Part shown: positions 33,524-44,743 of the stretch, piece by piece
Layout: every line of letters starts with the position of its first letter
Numbering within the stretch: the first letter of the stretch is position 1
Assembly: GCA_030544215.1 (NCBI GenBank)
Contig: JARZZO010000016.1
Coordinates: 33,998,001-34,062,000 of the forward strand
DNA: 64,000 nt
Source: Zantedeschia hybrid cultivar
Lineage: Eukaryota > Streptophyta > Magnoliopsida > Alismatales > Araceae
Reading direction: 5' to 3'
Position numbers and translations under genes: made by a program
The notes under the pieces: model-generated
Told to the model about the DNA's origin: nothing
The model's input: only the letters and a program-made list of their open reading frames with translations
Database searches by the model: none

Positions 33524-34609
33524 TTAAAGGATAATGGTATCCTTTCTCAGCTTACACCTCCTTATACACCTCAGATGAATGGTGTATCAGAAAGGAGAAA
33601 TCGCACATTAATGGAAATGGTGCGATCCATGATGAGTATATCCAAATTACTAGTGTCCTTATGGGGATATGCACTTAGCTCGACTATGTATATCCTGAAC
33701 AACGTATCCAACAAATCTGTTGAAACCACTCCATATGAGATATGGAATGGAAGGAAACCAGACCTTAAACATGTTAAAGTCTGGGGATGTTCTGCTCATG
33801 TTAAAAGATATGACGCAGATAAACTGGAGTCCATAACCGACAAATGCAGATTTGTGGGATATTCAAAGGAAACTTATGGATATTACTTTTATCATCCTAG
33901 CGAACAAAAGGTGTTTGTGGCCAAGAGAGTTGTCTTTCTGAAAGAAGATTATATTCTCCAGAAGGACAGTGGGAGTAAAGTAACTCTGGAAGAAATTTCA
34001 GACCCACAAACTGATAATGGTTCATCAGATGAATTGTCAGTTTCTGAACCGGTTCAAAATGATACACAGGAACCTCGTAGGTATGATAGAGTACCTAAAC
34101 CGCCAGGAAGATATGTGGGACATATTAATTTGGATGGTTCTAAGATACTCTATAATGAGGATGATGATCCTAAGACTTACCAGGAGGCCATTGAAAGTCC
34201 AGAGGCCAGGAAATGGCGAGAAGCCATAAATTCTGAAATACAGTACATGTATATCAACCAAGTTTGGAACTTGGAAGACTTACCCGATGGTATAGTACCT
34301 ATCGGCTGCAAATGGATCTTTAAAAGAAAGATCGGTGCAGATGGACGTATTGAGACTTATAAAGCAAGATTAGTGGCGAAAGACTATTGTCAAAGACAAG
34401 GTGTTGACTATGACGAAACATTTTCTCCCGTTGCCATGATTAAGTCTATCAGAATTCATCTCGCCATTGCTGCCTACCATGATTATGAAATCTGGCAGAT
34501 AGATGTGAAGACTGCCTTCCTCAATGGAAACCTTGAGGTGAAGGTGTATATGATACAACCAGAAGGATTCACATCCAAAGAATCTCTAGACATGGTATGC
34601 AAGTTGTAA
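33524..34609 (+). pseudogene. pol: CopA integrase C-terminus, linker and RT N-terminal part
   Basis: Continues with the third integrase acid in MNGVSERRN (Glu kept), then KVWGCSAHVKRYD, the linker EPRRYDRVPKPPGRYVGHI, and the RT start GCKWIFKRKIGADGRIETYKARL, GVDYDETFSPVAMIKS and WQIDVKTAFLNGNL with the first RT Asp. It stops at 34607-34609 in KL-stop-RSIYGLKQ. Confidence 0.88.
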
Positions 34610-35047
34610 AGGTCCATTTATGGACTGAAGCAAGCTTCCCGAAGCTAGAACATAAGATTTGATGAGGCAATCAAATCTTAAGGCTTCATTAAGAATGAAG
34701 ATGAGCCATGTGTGTACAAGAAAAACAGTGGGAGCGCAATCACATTCCTGGTTCTTTACATTGACAACATCCTACTCATTAGGAATGATGTAGGAATGAT
34801 GTCATCGGTAAAGATATGGCTGTCAAAGAACTTCTCCATGAAGGATTTGGGAGAAGCATCTTACATATTAAGAATATAGATCTATAGAGGTAAATCAAAG
34901 AAGATGCTTGCTTTAACCCAATCCATGTACATAGAAACTATTGTCAAAAGGTTTGGCATGAAAAATTCTAAGAGATGTCTCATACCGATAAGACATGGAA
35001 TTTCACTTTCTAAAGGTTAGTTTCCCAAGACACTTAAAGAGAGGGTT
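34610..35047 (+). pseudogene. pol: CopA RT catalytic part, YVDD lost
   Basis: Reads RSIYGLKQASRS, then TAG for Trp, then more stops. The polymerase box at 34757-34768 encodes YIDN in place of YVDD, through two G to A changes, so the second catalytic Asp is lost. The rest matches CopB, including FSMKDLGEA. Confidence 0.85.
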
Positions 35048-35743
35048 GTGATGGATAAGGTCCCCTATACTTCTGCCATAGGCTCCATCATGTATGTCAT
35101 GCTATGTACAAGACCTGATGTAGCATATGGTCTAAGTGTTACGAGCAGACATCAAGCGGATCCAGGTGACGAACACTGGAAGGCTGTGAAATGTATCCTT
35201 AAGTACTTGAGAAGAACTAATGATCTATTTCTAGTCTATGGAGGAGGAGACTTAAAGCTGCAAGGATACACTGACTCGAGTTTTCAGTCTGATCCTGATG
35301 ACAGCAAGTCAACATCAGGTTTTGTTTTCACACTCAATGGGGGAGCAGTAAGCTGGAAAAGTTCCAAGCAAGAAACCACTGCTTATTCGACAATGGAAGC
35401 CGAGTATATTGCTGCTGTTGAAGCCGCCAAGGAAGCTATATGGATGAAGAAATTCATTGGCGATCTTGGTGTGGTGGAAAGCATATCTGGTCCCGTCCCA
35501 CTGTTGTGTGACAACAATGGGGCGATTGCTCAAGCGAAAGAGCCGAGGTCTCATCAGAATTCGAAGCACATTCTGCAGCGCTTGCATTTGATCAAAGAGA
35601 TTATAGCTCGAAGAGATGTCGTAGTGGAAAGAGTTCCTTCAGCTAACAACATAGTAGATCCACTGACAAAGCCTTTATCTCAAAATTTCTTTGAGCGTCA
35701 CTTGGAGAATATGGGTATTCTGTATAAAAGTGATTGGCTTTAG
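35048..35743 (+). pseudogene. pol: CopA RNase H domain
   Basis: 231 residues open to the natural end. TDSSFQSDPDDSKSTS with the first Asp, STMEAEYIAAVEAAKEAIW with the Glu, LLCDNNGAI with the next Asp, and SHQNSKHIL. It ends KSDWL, directly before the purine tract, as in CopB. Confidence 0.88.
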
Positions 35744-35757
35744 TCCAAGTGGGAGAT
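35744..35757 (+). other. CopA polypurine tract
   Basis: CAAGTGGGAGAT directly before the 3' LTR. Primes plus-strand DNA. CopB has the same tract. Confidence 0.88.
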
Positions 35758-37325
35758 TGTTAGTATTAGATGGTCTCAAAGCCAATCCGATACTATGTAT
35801 TGATTTAGTTTATTAATAAATGGCATTAATTCATTATATGTAATAAATTAGATCTGTGTTTATCGTATCACGATGAAGTCCATGAACATGTGCAATAATC
35901 TTCGAATTATGATGAGATCATAATTACAGGACCGAAGACTTATAAACACATGTTCTTAATTATTCCTAGTCATAGGATGTTTAAGAAGGACATCAAACAT
36001 CCGGATAGACTAGTATAGGTTTCTTCAGCTCATATGATTAAGGTGACTGATCCTATAAGTCACTTATGTGGAGACACTATACTGGACCTGTAGATGCTCA
36101 TTTGCGAATGAGTTCACTGAACTGATCTGACTATGAATCGTTAGATGGTAAACACCTCACTGTTAACCAGCTCGATTATTTTGTCACGGTTGGGTAGATA
36201 ATCCTTGGACCTGAAACGTCAAAGATATCTTGTTGGTAAGTTTCTGAACTTTGACCTTGACTAACGAATCCCTAACCATAGGTTATCAATAAGTCAACTG
36301 ATCGGGTTCAGGGAAATGCCCTTGAAGGTAATTGTATGTTCAATAAGGGATCATCCGCTCTCAGTAGTTTGAGAGAGAATGTTTCGGAAATGATGCGCTT
36401 AAGTCCCTGGCCGGGGCAGACTCTGTATCAGATAAAGAGTTATCCGATATAGATTAGCGGTATCTGATTTAAGTGCATCGACCAGCTAGGGTTTAACAGT
36501 AAACCATACCTTAGGTCGATTCGGGAACATTGCACGGATGAAGGATTATATCCGCGTGCTAACCGATGACGGAAAGGTTCCAATAGAAGGTTGCGATAAC
36601 CCTAGTACCTTCTAGGAGCACGCGATATTGCTTGGTATCCAACGTGATCGGAAGCCCGTCCGAATTTATTGTAGGACAATAAATTCAGCTGATTAATTGA
36701 ATATAAGGATATTAATTAATTCAGTGAGTCCGTAAAGAGTTACTGGGCTATTAACTGGACTGGTATTTGGGCCTAGAGGGTCACACGCAAAAGGTTTTCA
36801 AGTCGATGGATAATCCGATAGGATTCTAGATAAGTCTGGGTTTTTACGAAAAATTGCAAATAGACTTATTATAAAAAACGGACGCTAGGTCAGGGGCCAG
36901 CAACCCTAACCTAGCCGCCGCCTTCTTTCTCTCTCCTCTCTACTGGGCGTACGACACGAGGCGGCCATATGGAGGCTCCGCTTCGAACCCCGACTGCTCC
37001 GCCTTCCGTCCGACGGGAGATTACGAATCCACATGTCGCGGCGGATTATGGTAGCTAGACGGGATCCACGAACGCCGCATCGAGCGAGGAGGCGAGGATG
37101 ATCCATCGCGAGGAGAACTACGTGGATACCGCTAGAGGTCAGGCAACTGTGCGGCTTGCGGCATCACTCCGACGGAACTGGAAAACGAACGCAGATTCGA
37201 ATCCGGGCAAGGTAAATCCAATTTACTCTGGTCTTGTTTTGGTTGATCGAAACGGGATGGATCCAATCCCGAGAAATTTTATTCCGCTGCGTTTTCGGTC
37301 AGATCTCGACCCAACAAACCCAACA
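35758..37325 (+). repeat. CopA 3' LTR
   Basis: 1568 bp, TGTTAGTATTAG to AACCCAACA, uninterrupted. It is the reference for rebuilding the 5' LTR boundaries. TATA-like sequence at 36870. Near its end the AACCCAACA-type string is doubled (ACCCAACAAACCCAACA). Confidence 0.93.
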
Positions 37326-38180
37326 TCATGATCCCATAAGATATAAGGGATATTGTTCCCTTTAATTGAACCTTTCCATCTGCAGATACTGCACAGATAA
37401 AATCCTTCACTCATCTAGTGTCCAAATAACACAAGGGTATAGTTTCATAGCCAAACCCTTTATCGCATTATTTCGATGGATTCCAGTACTCAGTTATTCC
37501 AGAAAGACATCTCTTTCAGTTTACCCTGGCCAAGAATTTCTGTATATACATCCATATGACATTCTCTCTCCAGTGGTATACCAAGAGTGAGTGATCCTCT
37601 GTTGTTCACTCAATTACCTTCGCAAGCTTTCCACTGTGTCTCAAAGACTGACTATCGTAGACCTAATGGTTTAAGTCCACGAGCCAGAGAATCAATTCAT
37701 AATAGTCTACAAGCAAGATATCATTGGTGACTTAGGTCAAAGGACCAACTGCGCTACTATAACGATTGAATTCCTTGGTTGACTATTAGGTATAATGACC
37801 ATCCAGGAATTCTATTCGGATCTGTTCAATTAACTTATTCTCTAATAAGCACCCACAAGTTTGTCTTAGTGTCACCACACGAGTGAATGTGAGATCATTC
37901 ACCCTCATCGCATGAGCAAAAATAACATGTGTCGATCTTATTGGATATTTAATGTCCAATTCAAATATCCTATGATCGAGAACTATTTAAGACAAGTGAC
38001 TAATAATATTGATCTTACTATCATGATCTCATCATAATTCAATATCCCATACATTTGTCTACGGACCTTCATTACGATAGTTAAGTTGCGAGAACTATAA
38101 ATGAAGAAATGATTGTCTTTATTAATATTTTGAACTAAAATGTACAATGATTGGCTTTGAGGCCACCCAATATCACTTCT

Positions 38181-40126
38181 TGCCTTCAGGGCGGCTATGT
38201 ATTTTCTCATCTCCTCCCAGTCAATACCTCCTTGCTCATTCAAATCATGGATGTAGTCCTTGAATTCGAAACATACATCCACTGTATGCCCAGGTTGTCT
38301 ATGACGCAATACCTAGAGGCATCAGCATTTTGAGGCCAGACAGTTTTCTCTTTTGGTAGGACCAAAGCATTGGCTGCCATAAGGGCATTGAATATATCTA
38401 CTAGAGACTCTGGAAGCTGAGGATAGGACGCCCTCTTTGGGCCTGGAGGTTCTCTCTGCTGACTGTAATCGCCTGGGGGGTGTACATTGTGGTATGCTGG
38501 CTGCTAACGTGGCTGGTTGAACGTCTCCTGATACTGCTACTGAGGCTGATTGTAGGCTGGCTGGTATGGTTGCTGTAGTGGCCTAAAGCCCTGTTGATTT
38601 GGCGATCTATGCCCTGTGTACTGCGGCTGTTGCTGTTGGTTTCTCATGAACTATGGTTAGTTATTATTCATGGTGCTGATCTGTTCATAGGAGAGTGTAC
38701 ACTCAGTAGTGGGACCCATGCTAGGAGAATTTGGCATAGTAGGCTTCCGAGGTGGACGTCTGCTGGGTCTATGGGGGTCAAAGATGCGGGAGAAGGTTGA
38801 ATCTTTGAAAGCGTTCTGGCAATAACGCGCCCTCTTATATAATTCCGCCATGCTAGCCAAGTTGTTCAACGTGAGGCCTAGCTTGTATTGAGGCATGGCG
38901 TTGGCAATCATCATCTTCACTTGTTCTGACTCAGACATGTGATCTTTTATCTTCTCTGTCATACCTCTCCATCTATCAGCATAGGTGATGAAGTCTTCAA
39001 CGGACTTCATCTTTTCAGCCACCAGGTCAGTTATTGATAAGGACGGTGCAATTCTATCCTAGTACCGCTGAATAAATTTCCTTGACACGATTTCATAGTC
39101 CTCCACATCAGACGAGTCCAAGGAAAAGAACCACTCAAGGGTTGATCCCTCTAATGATTTCCTGAATAAGAATGTCAGTGACCTTTTGTCATTCTGCCAG
39201 AAAGAGGATTCGTACATAAACTCCTTCAGGTGGGTGAAGGGGTTACCAGAACCATTGTACTATCTATATACTAGCATCTCAGAAGGCGGCAAGTGAAATA
39301 TTGGCAGATTAGGGAGGGTGATCTCAAGTATAGCCTTGACTCCCATCATCTTCTTAAAACTATTGAACTACTCGTCCATACGATCCATCTTTGTGAGCAG
39401 AGCCTTAGTTACGGGATCAACCTGGGGAGGAGGCGGTGATGGAGCATGATAAGCTTGCCTTTTGGAGTAACTGGGGCAAGGGGGACAGTACGGTCGAGGT
39501 CCGACAGTACTTCCGTCATGCCCGAAGGCATTTTGGTGAGTTGGCGTATGCGGTCTAGCTAGGTATCTCTCGAGGAAAATTGTTGTGGCCCAGACAGCCG
39601 GGGAGTAGAAATACGGAGACCCTCCATGGCTTGATGAACAAAGGGAATATGGCGAGGGGGGGGGAGGGGGGGGGGACTTAATGAACAACAGGGGAAACCG
39701 AGGGATTCGGTTCATCAGAACACAAGGGAGTCTTCCCCTTAGAATGTACTAGATCGCCTCAAGTTGTTGAGAGTTCACGTGGGTAGCCAGAGCTCCCAAG
39801 ACGGTAACCAGATCAGGGGGGTTGTTAGACAAAGGCTCAACTTAATCTTGAACCTCCTCATAAGTGGGATTGGAGATTACAGACACATGAGGATGATTAG
39901 TACCAGGATCATACTGGTCATGAGTAAACTGAGCCTGATGGGGGACATAAGTGTCTCCCTTGTATTTAGCGTGAAAGAAGTTGGAGTCCTAAGGGGCATT
40001 AGCATCTCCCCCGTTCTTAGAATGGTAATCATAATTGCAAGGGGCATTAGCATCTCCCTCATATTCAAACACATCTTCCTATTCAATGGCAACCATGCTG
40101 AGAGTTCTATCTGATCGGAACATCAT
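38181..40126 (-). pseudogene. gag: Tat1 gag, main part
   Basis: The start at 40126 (two Met codons) opens a frame shared by the pieces at 39368-39715 and 38657-39022. A TAG lies at about codon 15. The N-terminus has a threefold GDANAP/GDTYVP-like repeat (about 39940-40065). Then a Pro-rich part, a YNGSGNPFTHLKEF-like segment, and the capsid-like VAEKMKSVEDFITYADRWRGM (about 39020-38960). A CCHC-like knuckle with RQPGHTVDVCFEFKDYI (about 38250-38300) lies in another frame, so a frameshift precedes it. Gag resumes at 4374 beyond the insertions. Confidence 0.85.
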
Positions 40127-41100
40127 GATGTTAATTTTGACAAAGATTCAAACAAGTTGTGCAAAGAATTAGCAAACAAGTGGATGTTACGTTATCTTAG
40201 GATTCCCTGTTGAATTATTAGAATTGTTAAACACAAGTTCTCTCAACGGGGTAGGATCTTAGTTTCAGTTCAATTTTTCCACCGTTATACTCTATGGTTC
40301 TTTCACAACGTTATAAATAACTAACCAAGACTTCAATTGGTACAACCAGCCCGATGAACAAGGAGGAATACCTTGCTTTTGGGGACTTACGGAGGTCTTA
40401 ACACCAACCACTTTAGTCTGACCGATGGACCGACCCAGTCAGAGAGAGGTAAACATGCTAAGAAAGGTGTTCCTATGAAGGGGAGGTGAGCCCCAATGCA
40501 AATGACCTACGGCCTGGGTGGCCTCTAATGTAGTATATGATAAATATAGGTAACAAAGAAATCAATGATCTGAGGACTGATGGACAAAAGAAGAAACTGT
40601 TTGAATCGCGTCGCCGTTCACTAACGCTATTCAAGACAAAAGCTTCTTCTATTAACAGATACTTAGGCAGCAGTGCCAACAGGAATATAAGGCTGAATGG
40701 CGTCTTGTCACAGCGACGTGGTTTGAATCGTGTCTCTCTATCTAGACACTATTCAGAGCCTGAAAATTATAAACAGAGAGCAATTTCGAGGACAATCCCC
40801 TCCTAAGTTATAAAGATAAATAGAAATCTAACTAATCATGCAAATTCAAGTTAAACAGATTTATTATCATGCAAACAAACATAAACTCAATCTACTACAC
40901 ACTTCCTATCACACTCACAACTTCCAATCAATCACAGGAAGGCAAGATCTTGCCGCAAAGGGGTGTGCACATAGTGCATGTAGGGATAAAAGTAACTAAA
41001 CTCATCAATTGGTGAAAGGAGTGCCCAAGGGACACAAGTGGTGCACCGTGGGTGTCCGATGATAAAAACCAAGAACAAATATTAAAAGACGGCAAGACCA
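40127..41100 (-). other. Tat1 leader with GCGTCG-type hairpins
   Basis: Non-coding sequence between primer site and gag. It contains three short inverted repeats of the kind seen in the GTTACA-family LTRs: 40603-40637, 40692-40722 and 40723-40756. Otherwise I see nothing. Confidence 0.7.
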
Positions 41101-41123
41101 TGTCCCACCGTGATCGCCAAAAA
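41101..41123 (-). other. Tat1 primer binding site candidate
   Basis: The minus strand reads TTTTTGGCGATCACGGTGGG two bases after the LTR end. It has the TTTTTGGCGA...GTGGG layout of Tat/Ogre-type sites. The matching tRNA is not identified here. Confidence 0.65.
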
Positions 41124-41289
41124 GCTGTAGGTGCTCAAATCATGTGTGTGATGTTCATGAGTTTCATGTTGTTCATATAAATACTAAAACTATTAAAACT
41201 AAAGAAAACGTGATCGCTAGAAACTGTAAAGTTTCAAAAGAAAGATTGATCGTTTATCTTTTTAAATTTGGGAGATTGAGTCATTGGTT

Positions 41290-42530
41290 CCCTCTCTTCG
41301 GCCGGCCAAAAAAAAAGAGCCATTTTTGTAAGATGTTCTTGCTTTTGATTTCTTGATGGTTATTCTTTTGGATTTCCTTCTTTCTTCTTCTTTGTACCTT
41401 ATAAGAAAGATTAAACAAAAGTAGAAATTTAAATTAGAACTAGAGTAGAGTAATATCTATTCTAATAAGAAATTTCAACATGCAACTAAACTAATCTACT
41501 CACTCGATTGTTATTCTTTAAACCTCTAATATGTATGTGGGTGTGGAAAATAATGATGTATGTGTGTGAACATGAAGTGATGATGATGATGAACTATGGA
41601 AAACAATGAATAAACTGTATGAAATTAATGAAAAGTTTAGAAAAAAATTAGGGAAAGAAGATAGTTGGTTGGCTCATCCATAGTCTTGGTCTTTAAGAGC
41701 TTCAAAGGATGAAAAGGATGAGGAAGAAGAAGCCTTAGATGAAGTCTCTCTTGTTGTCTACGTTTTTCTTCTCTAGAGCCTTCAAACACCTTGCCTTGAG
41801 CTTCAAAATCACCAATGGCCAACCTTTTTTAAAGGTCCAAAGGGTGTTATATTTATAAGAAAAGGTTTAAGGGTGTTTAGGGCTTCAATAGGACTCTCTC
41901 TCGCAGTCGGACTTACCTTGGATGAGCATGGAGGAGATAGCAACCTTCCCAACTTCGGAAACCGGATTATCTCGGCCAAATCATGTTTATCAAGAAACTC
42001 CCAAATCGCGTCGCCTAGACGGGACGCCATTTGGTTAATTAAAGCGGCCAAAATAGAAAGAAAATCCAAAAAGGAAACCGAAATACATTAGGAAACCTAA
42101 ATCACGTCTTCCATGGGTGACGTGCTTTAGATAATCAGAAAATTAATTCGAATTAAAAATCGTACACCCATACGGATTAGGACTTAAATGGCGTCTTCCT
42201 ATGGCGACACTATTCAGTTAAATCTATTTGAATTTAGAAATTTAATTCTGAACTGATTTCGGCTAGGAATCTAAATGGCATCGTTCGAGGGCGACGCTAA
42301 TCAACAAATTCGAGAAAAATAATAAAAAATAATTAATGATTAAACATCAGACCATTTTGGGGCATTATAAGTGCGACATGAAATTTACTCAATATGAGGT
42401 CAAAATTAGCGTGTCTACGATTGTGATCGCCAGAAACCGAGCACTTCAATGGAAAAAGTGATCGCTTTACTAACCATATGAATCGAAAGATTGGAGGGTT
42501 CTTTTGTTCCTCTCTTTTGGCCGGCCGAAA
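41290..42530. promoter_or_regulatory. GGCCGGCC palindromes with inverted arms in the Tat1 LTR
   Basis: GGCCGGCC at 41300-41307 and 42519-42526. The second lies in a larger inverted repeat, CTCTTTTGGCCGGCCGAAAGAG-like. soloD has the same box at 61489-61496, with arms CCTCCTCT and GGAGGAAG. The arms differ between copies but stay roughly self-complementary. Confidence 0.6.
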
Positions 42531-43440
42531 GAGAAGAGCCTTTTCTTTTCTTTTACTCTTATTCTTGGGTTATTCTTTAAGCTTTCTGCAAACTTTAAAT
42601 CCTTCCTTTCACTTCTTTTAGTCTCTTTTTGAATCTTTGCAAGAAAGATCAAAACAAAGAAGGAAAATATGGATTAGAACCATGAAAGTATAGTATCTAT
42701 TATAATCAACCAATCAATCATGCAACTAAACAAAAGAAAGACTTACTTGATTGGTATTATTTAAACCCCTATCTCATGTAGGTATGAAAAAATATGTAGT
42801 GAGTGTGTGAAATATGAGTGATGTGATGAATAACTATTAAAAAAAACAGTGTTCTACTCTTTGAAATTAATAAAAAAAAAACTAGAAGGAGGAAGATGAT
42901 TGGATGGCCCCTTCAAAGCCTTGGTCTTCAATAGTTTCACTGGTGGAAGAGAATGAGGGAAAATAAGTCTTCAAATTCCTCCCACGTTTTCTGCAGTAGA
43001 AGGCTCCTTTTCACCTTGGTTTGAACTTCAAAACACTAATCGTCAACCTCTTTCAAAGATCAATGTACATATGTATTTATAAGAAGTGATTCTAGGATTG
43101 TTTGGCCTTTAAAAGGGCTCTCCCGCGGATCAGACTTGCCTTGGATGTTTATCCAAGAGTTAGCAACCTTTCCAACCTCTGCAAACATATTAGCTCGACC
43201 AAATCAAGCTTATCAAGAAAGTGCTTGAAACACGTCGACCATGGGAGTCGTGATTTAGATAATTAGGAAACTAATTGGAATTTAAAAATCGAAAATCCAG
43301 ACGGACTAGGACCTAAAAAGGCATCGTCCATGGACGACGTCTTTAAGCTAAATCTATCTGAATTTAGCAATTTTAATTCCGAATTGATTTCTGATAAAGA
43401 TTTAAATGGCGTCGACCATGGTCAACGTTAATTAACGAAT
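42001..43440. repeat. GCGTCG-type inverted repeats in the Tat1 LTR
   Basis: Units at 42001-42036, 42098-42131, 42182-42217, 42270-42303, 43223-43259, 43311-43347 and 43401-43436. Each LTR unit has a set at its sense 5' end. Arms are AAATGGCGTC and GACGCCATTT-like, some decayed. Confidence 0.72.
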
Positions 43441-43552
43441 TCCGATAAAAAAAAAATTTAATTAATTAATGATTAAATATCAGACCATTCTGGGACATTA
43501 TAAATGTGACATGAAATTTACTCAATATGGGATCAAAATTAGCATGTCTACA

Positions 43553-44586
43553 CCCCTTCGGGCAATACCTTGCCAAATGGCCCTGTTGGCCACAAGTATA
43601 ACACCTCCCAGAAAATTTGGGACACTAAGTCCTATTGTAAGAACCACCACAATGACAATAAGCTGCTGGAAGTCTCTGAACTGCCTCCTACTGGGCACTG
43701 GACACCGACTGACTCTGCTGGGTCTGCCTGGGTCGCTACTACCACTGCTTCCGCCACCACCTCGAAAGAACCTCCTGAATCTGGAGCCGAGTGAGGACGA
43801 TCCTGATCCAGACGAAGGAGCTGCTATTGCTGTCTTCCCCTTGCTGTAAGCTGGCCCCTGAGTATCCAGTCCCCTCTCCCGAGCCGACCGATCGTGTTGT
43901 GTCTCTACTGCTGCAGCACATTTAACCGCCGATGCCAAGTCCGTACAACAATGGGACGCCATAAAACTCCTCAAGTTGGACCTCAGTCCGTCCACGAACC
44001 TCTCAGCCAGACGCTCCTTGTCCCCTAAAATGAAGGGCACAAACCTCCCAAGTGAAACAAATTTCATCTGGTACTCGAGCACTGTCATGCTCCATTGGGT
44101 CAATTCCATAAATTCCCTCTCCTTGGCCTTCTGGACATGCCTAGGGAAGTACTGCCCATTGAACTCCTTCACAAATGTTTCCCATGGAATCTCCCTGAGA
44201 TTCCTATCTGTATAAGACAAGCTCTTCAAAGTCGTCCACCAGTCATAGACATCATCCTTCAACATGAAGGTAGCCAACGGAGTCCTCTCAACTGCCGCAC
44301 AGTCCATGGTATTGAAAGTCTTCTCTAACTCCTTCAGCCAATGAACGGCCTCATCAAGATTGGGACCACCAGTAAAATGTGGCGGCTTCAGCTTCAGGAA
44401 TCTCTCTAGAGCAGTTGAAGGCCCTCCCCGAGCATTAGAACTCTCACTAGGGTCTTGAGTATGATATCTAGTCATCGTGTCCATCATAGCCTACATAAAA
44501 CGCTCCATATTCGGCCTACCAGCCTCAGACCCACTAAGAATATCTCCCTGCTCCCTAATAACTGACACTCTCTTCCTAGGAGCCAT
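43553..44586 (-). pseudogene. gag: GypE gag (cut by Tat1)
   Basis: The frame starts at 44586 with MAPRKRVSVIREQ; a TAG (about codon 33) precedes the long open part from 44487. Gypsy gag features: FLKLKPPHFTGGPNLDEAVHWLKELEKTF, then VKEFNGQYFPRHVQKAKEREFM. The zinc knuckle CYTCGQQGHLARYC lies near 43560-43602 in a shifted frame. The gene is cut at 43553 by Tat1, with CCCCT as the presumed duplication start; its other half is outside the window. Confidence 0.88.
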
Positions 44587-44743
44587 CTAATTGCCTACAA
44601 TCACAAGAATCGAAAATTTCTAATTAGAACCCAAAACCTACACTATCGCCGTGCCTGTAAGGGATAATGCATTTATTTGCTAAAATTACGATATTTAACC
44701 TAGTTATTCATCTATTTGCTAGACCGAATGCTCTAATACCAAC
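44587..44743 (-). other. GypE leader and primer binding site
   Basis: The minus strand reads TTGGTATTAGAGC at about 44729-44741, two bases from the LTR end. It is a one-base variant of the Met-tRNA site, and fixes the minus sense of the GTTACA LTR family. Confidence 0.8.

Larger units (their letters stand above)
5118..37325 (+). mobile_element. CopA: Ty1/Copia retrotransposon, full length with three nested insertions
   Basis: LTRs lie at 5118-9225 (interrupted) and 35758-37325. The termini are TGT(A/T)AG and CCCAACA, and the target duplication TCATG is at 5113-5117 and 37326-37330. The Met-tRNA-type primer site (9227) and the purine tract (35744-35757) adjoin the LTRs. Removing soloA, Ath1 and CopB with their duplications leaves about 9.4 kb, close to CopB (9.36 kb). 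The order gag, protease, integrase, RT, RNase H is that of Copia. Catalytic residues and frames are destroyed. It lies in soloS. Confidence 0.93.
4380..38175 (-). mobile_element. soloS: solo Copia-type LTR in Tat1 gag, split by CopA
   Basis: The ends TGTAAGAAATCGCC (4380) and AATATCA (38175) are flanked by the duplication CTTCT at 4375-4379 and 38176-38180. Once CopA and its duplication are removed, about 1.58 kb remains (4380-5117 plus 37331-38175), the size of the other Copia LTRs here. Sense-strand blocks match CopA and CopB LTRs: the AAGCCAATC start region, the conserved mid-LTR block and the CGCTGCGTTTT block near the 3' end. No internal element sequence is left, so it is a solo LTR made by LTR-LTR recombination. 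Gaps at 4796-5117 and 37331-37982 are plain LTR sequence with no gene. Confidence 0.85.
1..43552 (-). mobile_element. Tat1: Tat-like Ty3/Gypsy retrotransposon, 5' portion, interrupted
   Basis: A minus-strand Gypsy element whose 3' end (integrase and 3' LTR) lies beyond position 1. Reading leftward, the order is 5' LTR (43552-41126), primer site, leader, gag, protease, G-patch, reverse transcriptase and RNase H. This is the gag-PR-RT-RH order of Ty3/Gypsy. The LTR starts TGTAGACA and ends CCTACA, and the primer site resembles those of Tat/Ogre-type elements; the lineage call is inference. soloS (4380-38175) is inserted in gag, so about 9.75 kb of Tat1 is visible. Tat1 itself is inserted in GypE gag at 43552/43553. 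Many stops and at least two frameshifts show that it is dead. Confidence 0.85.
41126..43552 (-). repeat. Tat1 5' LTR, made of two diverged tandem units
   Basis: Ends TGTAGGTGC (41126) and GCATGTCTACA (43552) are inverted matches. Two units of similar order lie inside, 42420-43552 and about 41205-42419. Both open in sense with (T/C)GTAGACA(T/C)GCTAATTTTG and both contain a GGCCGGCC palindrome and a GCGATCAC box. They are clearly diverged. At the unit junction (about 42420-42440) the sense strand reads TGGCGATCACAAT, which resembles the start of the primer site. Confidence 0.75.
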
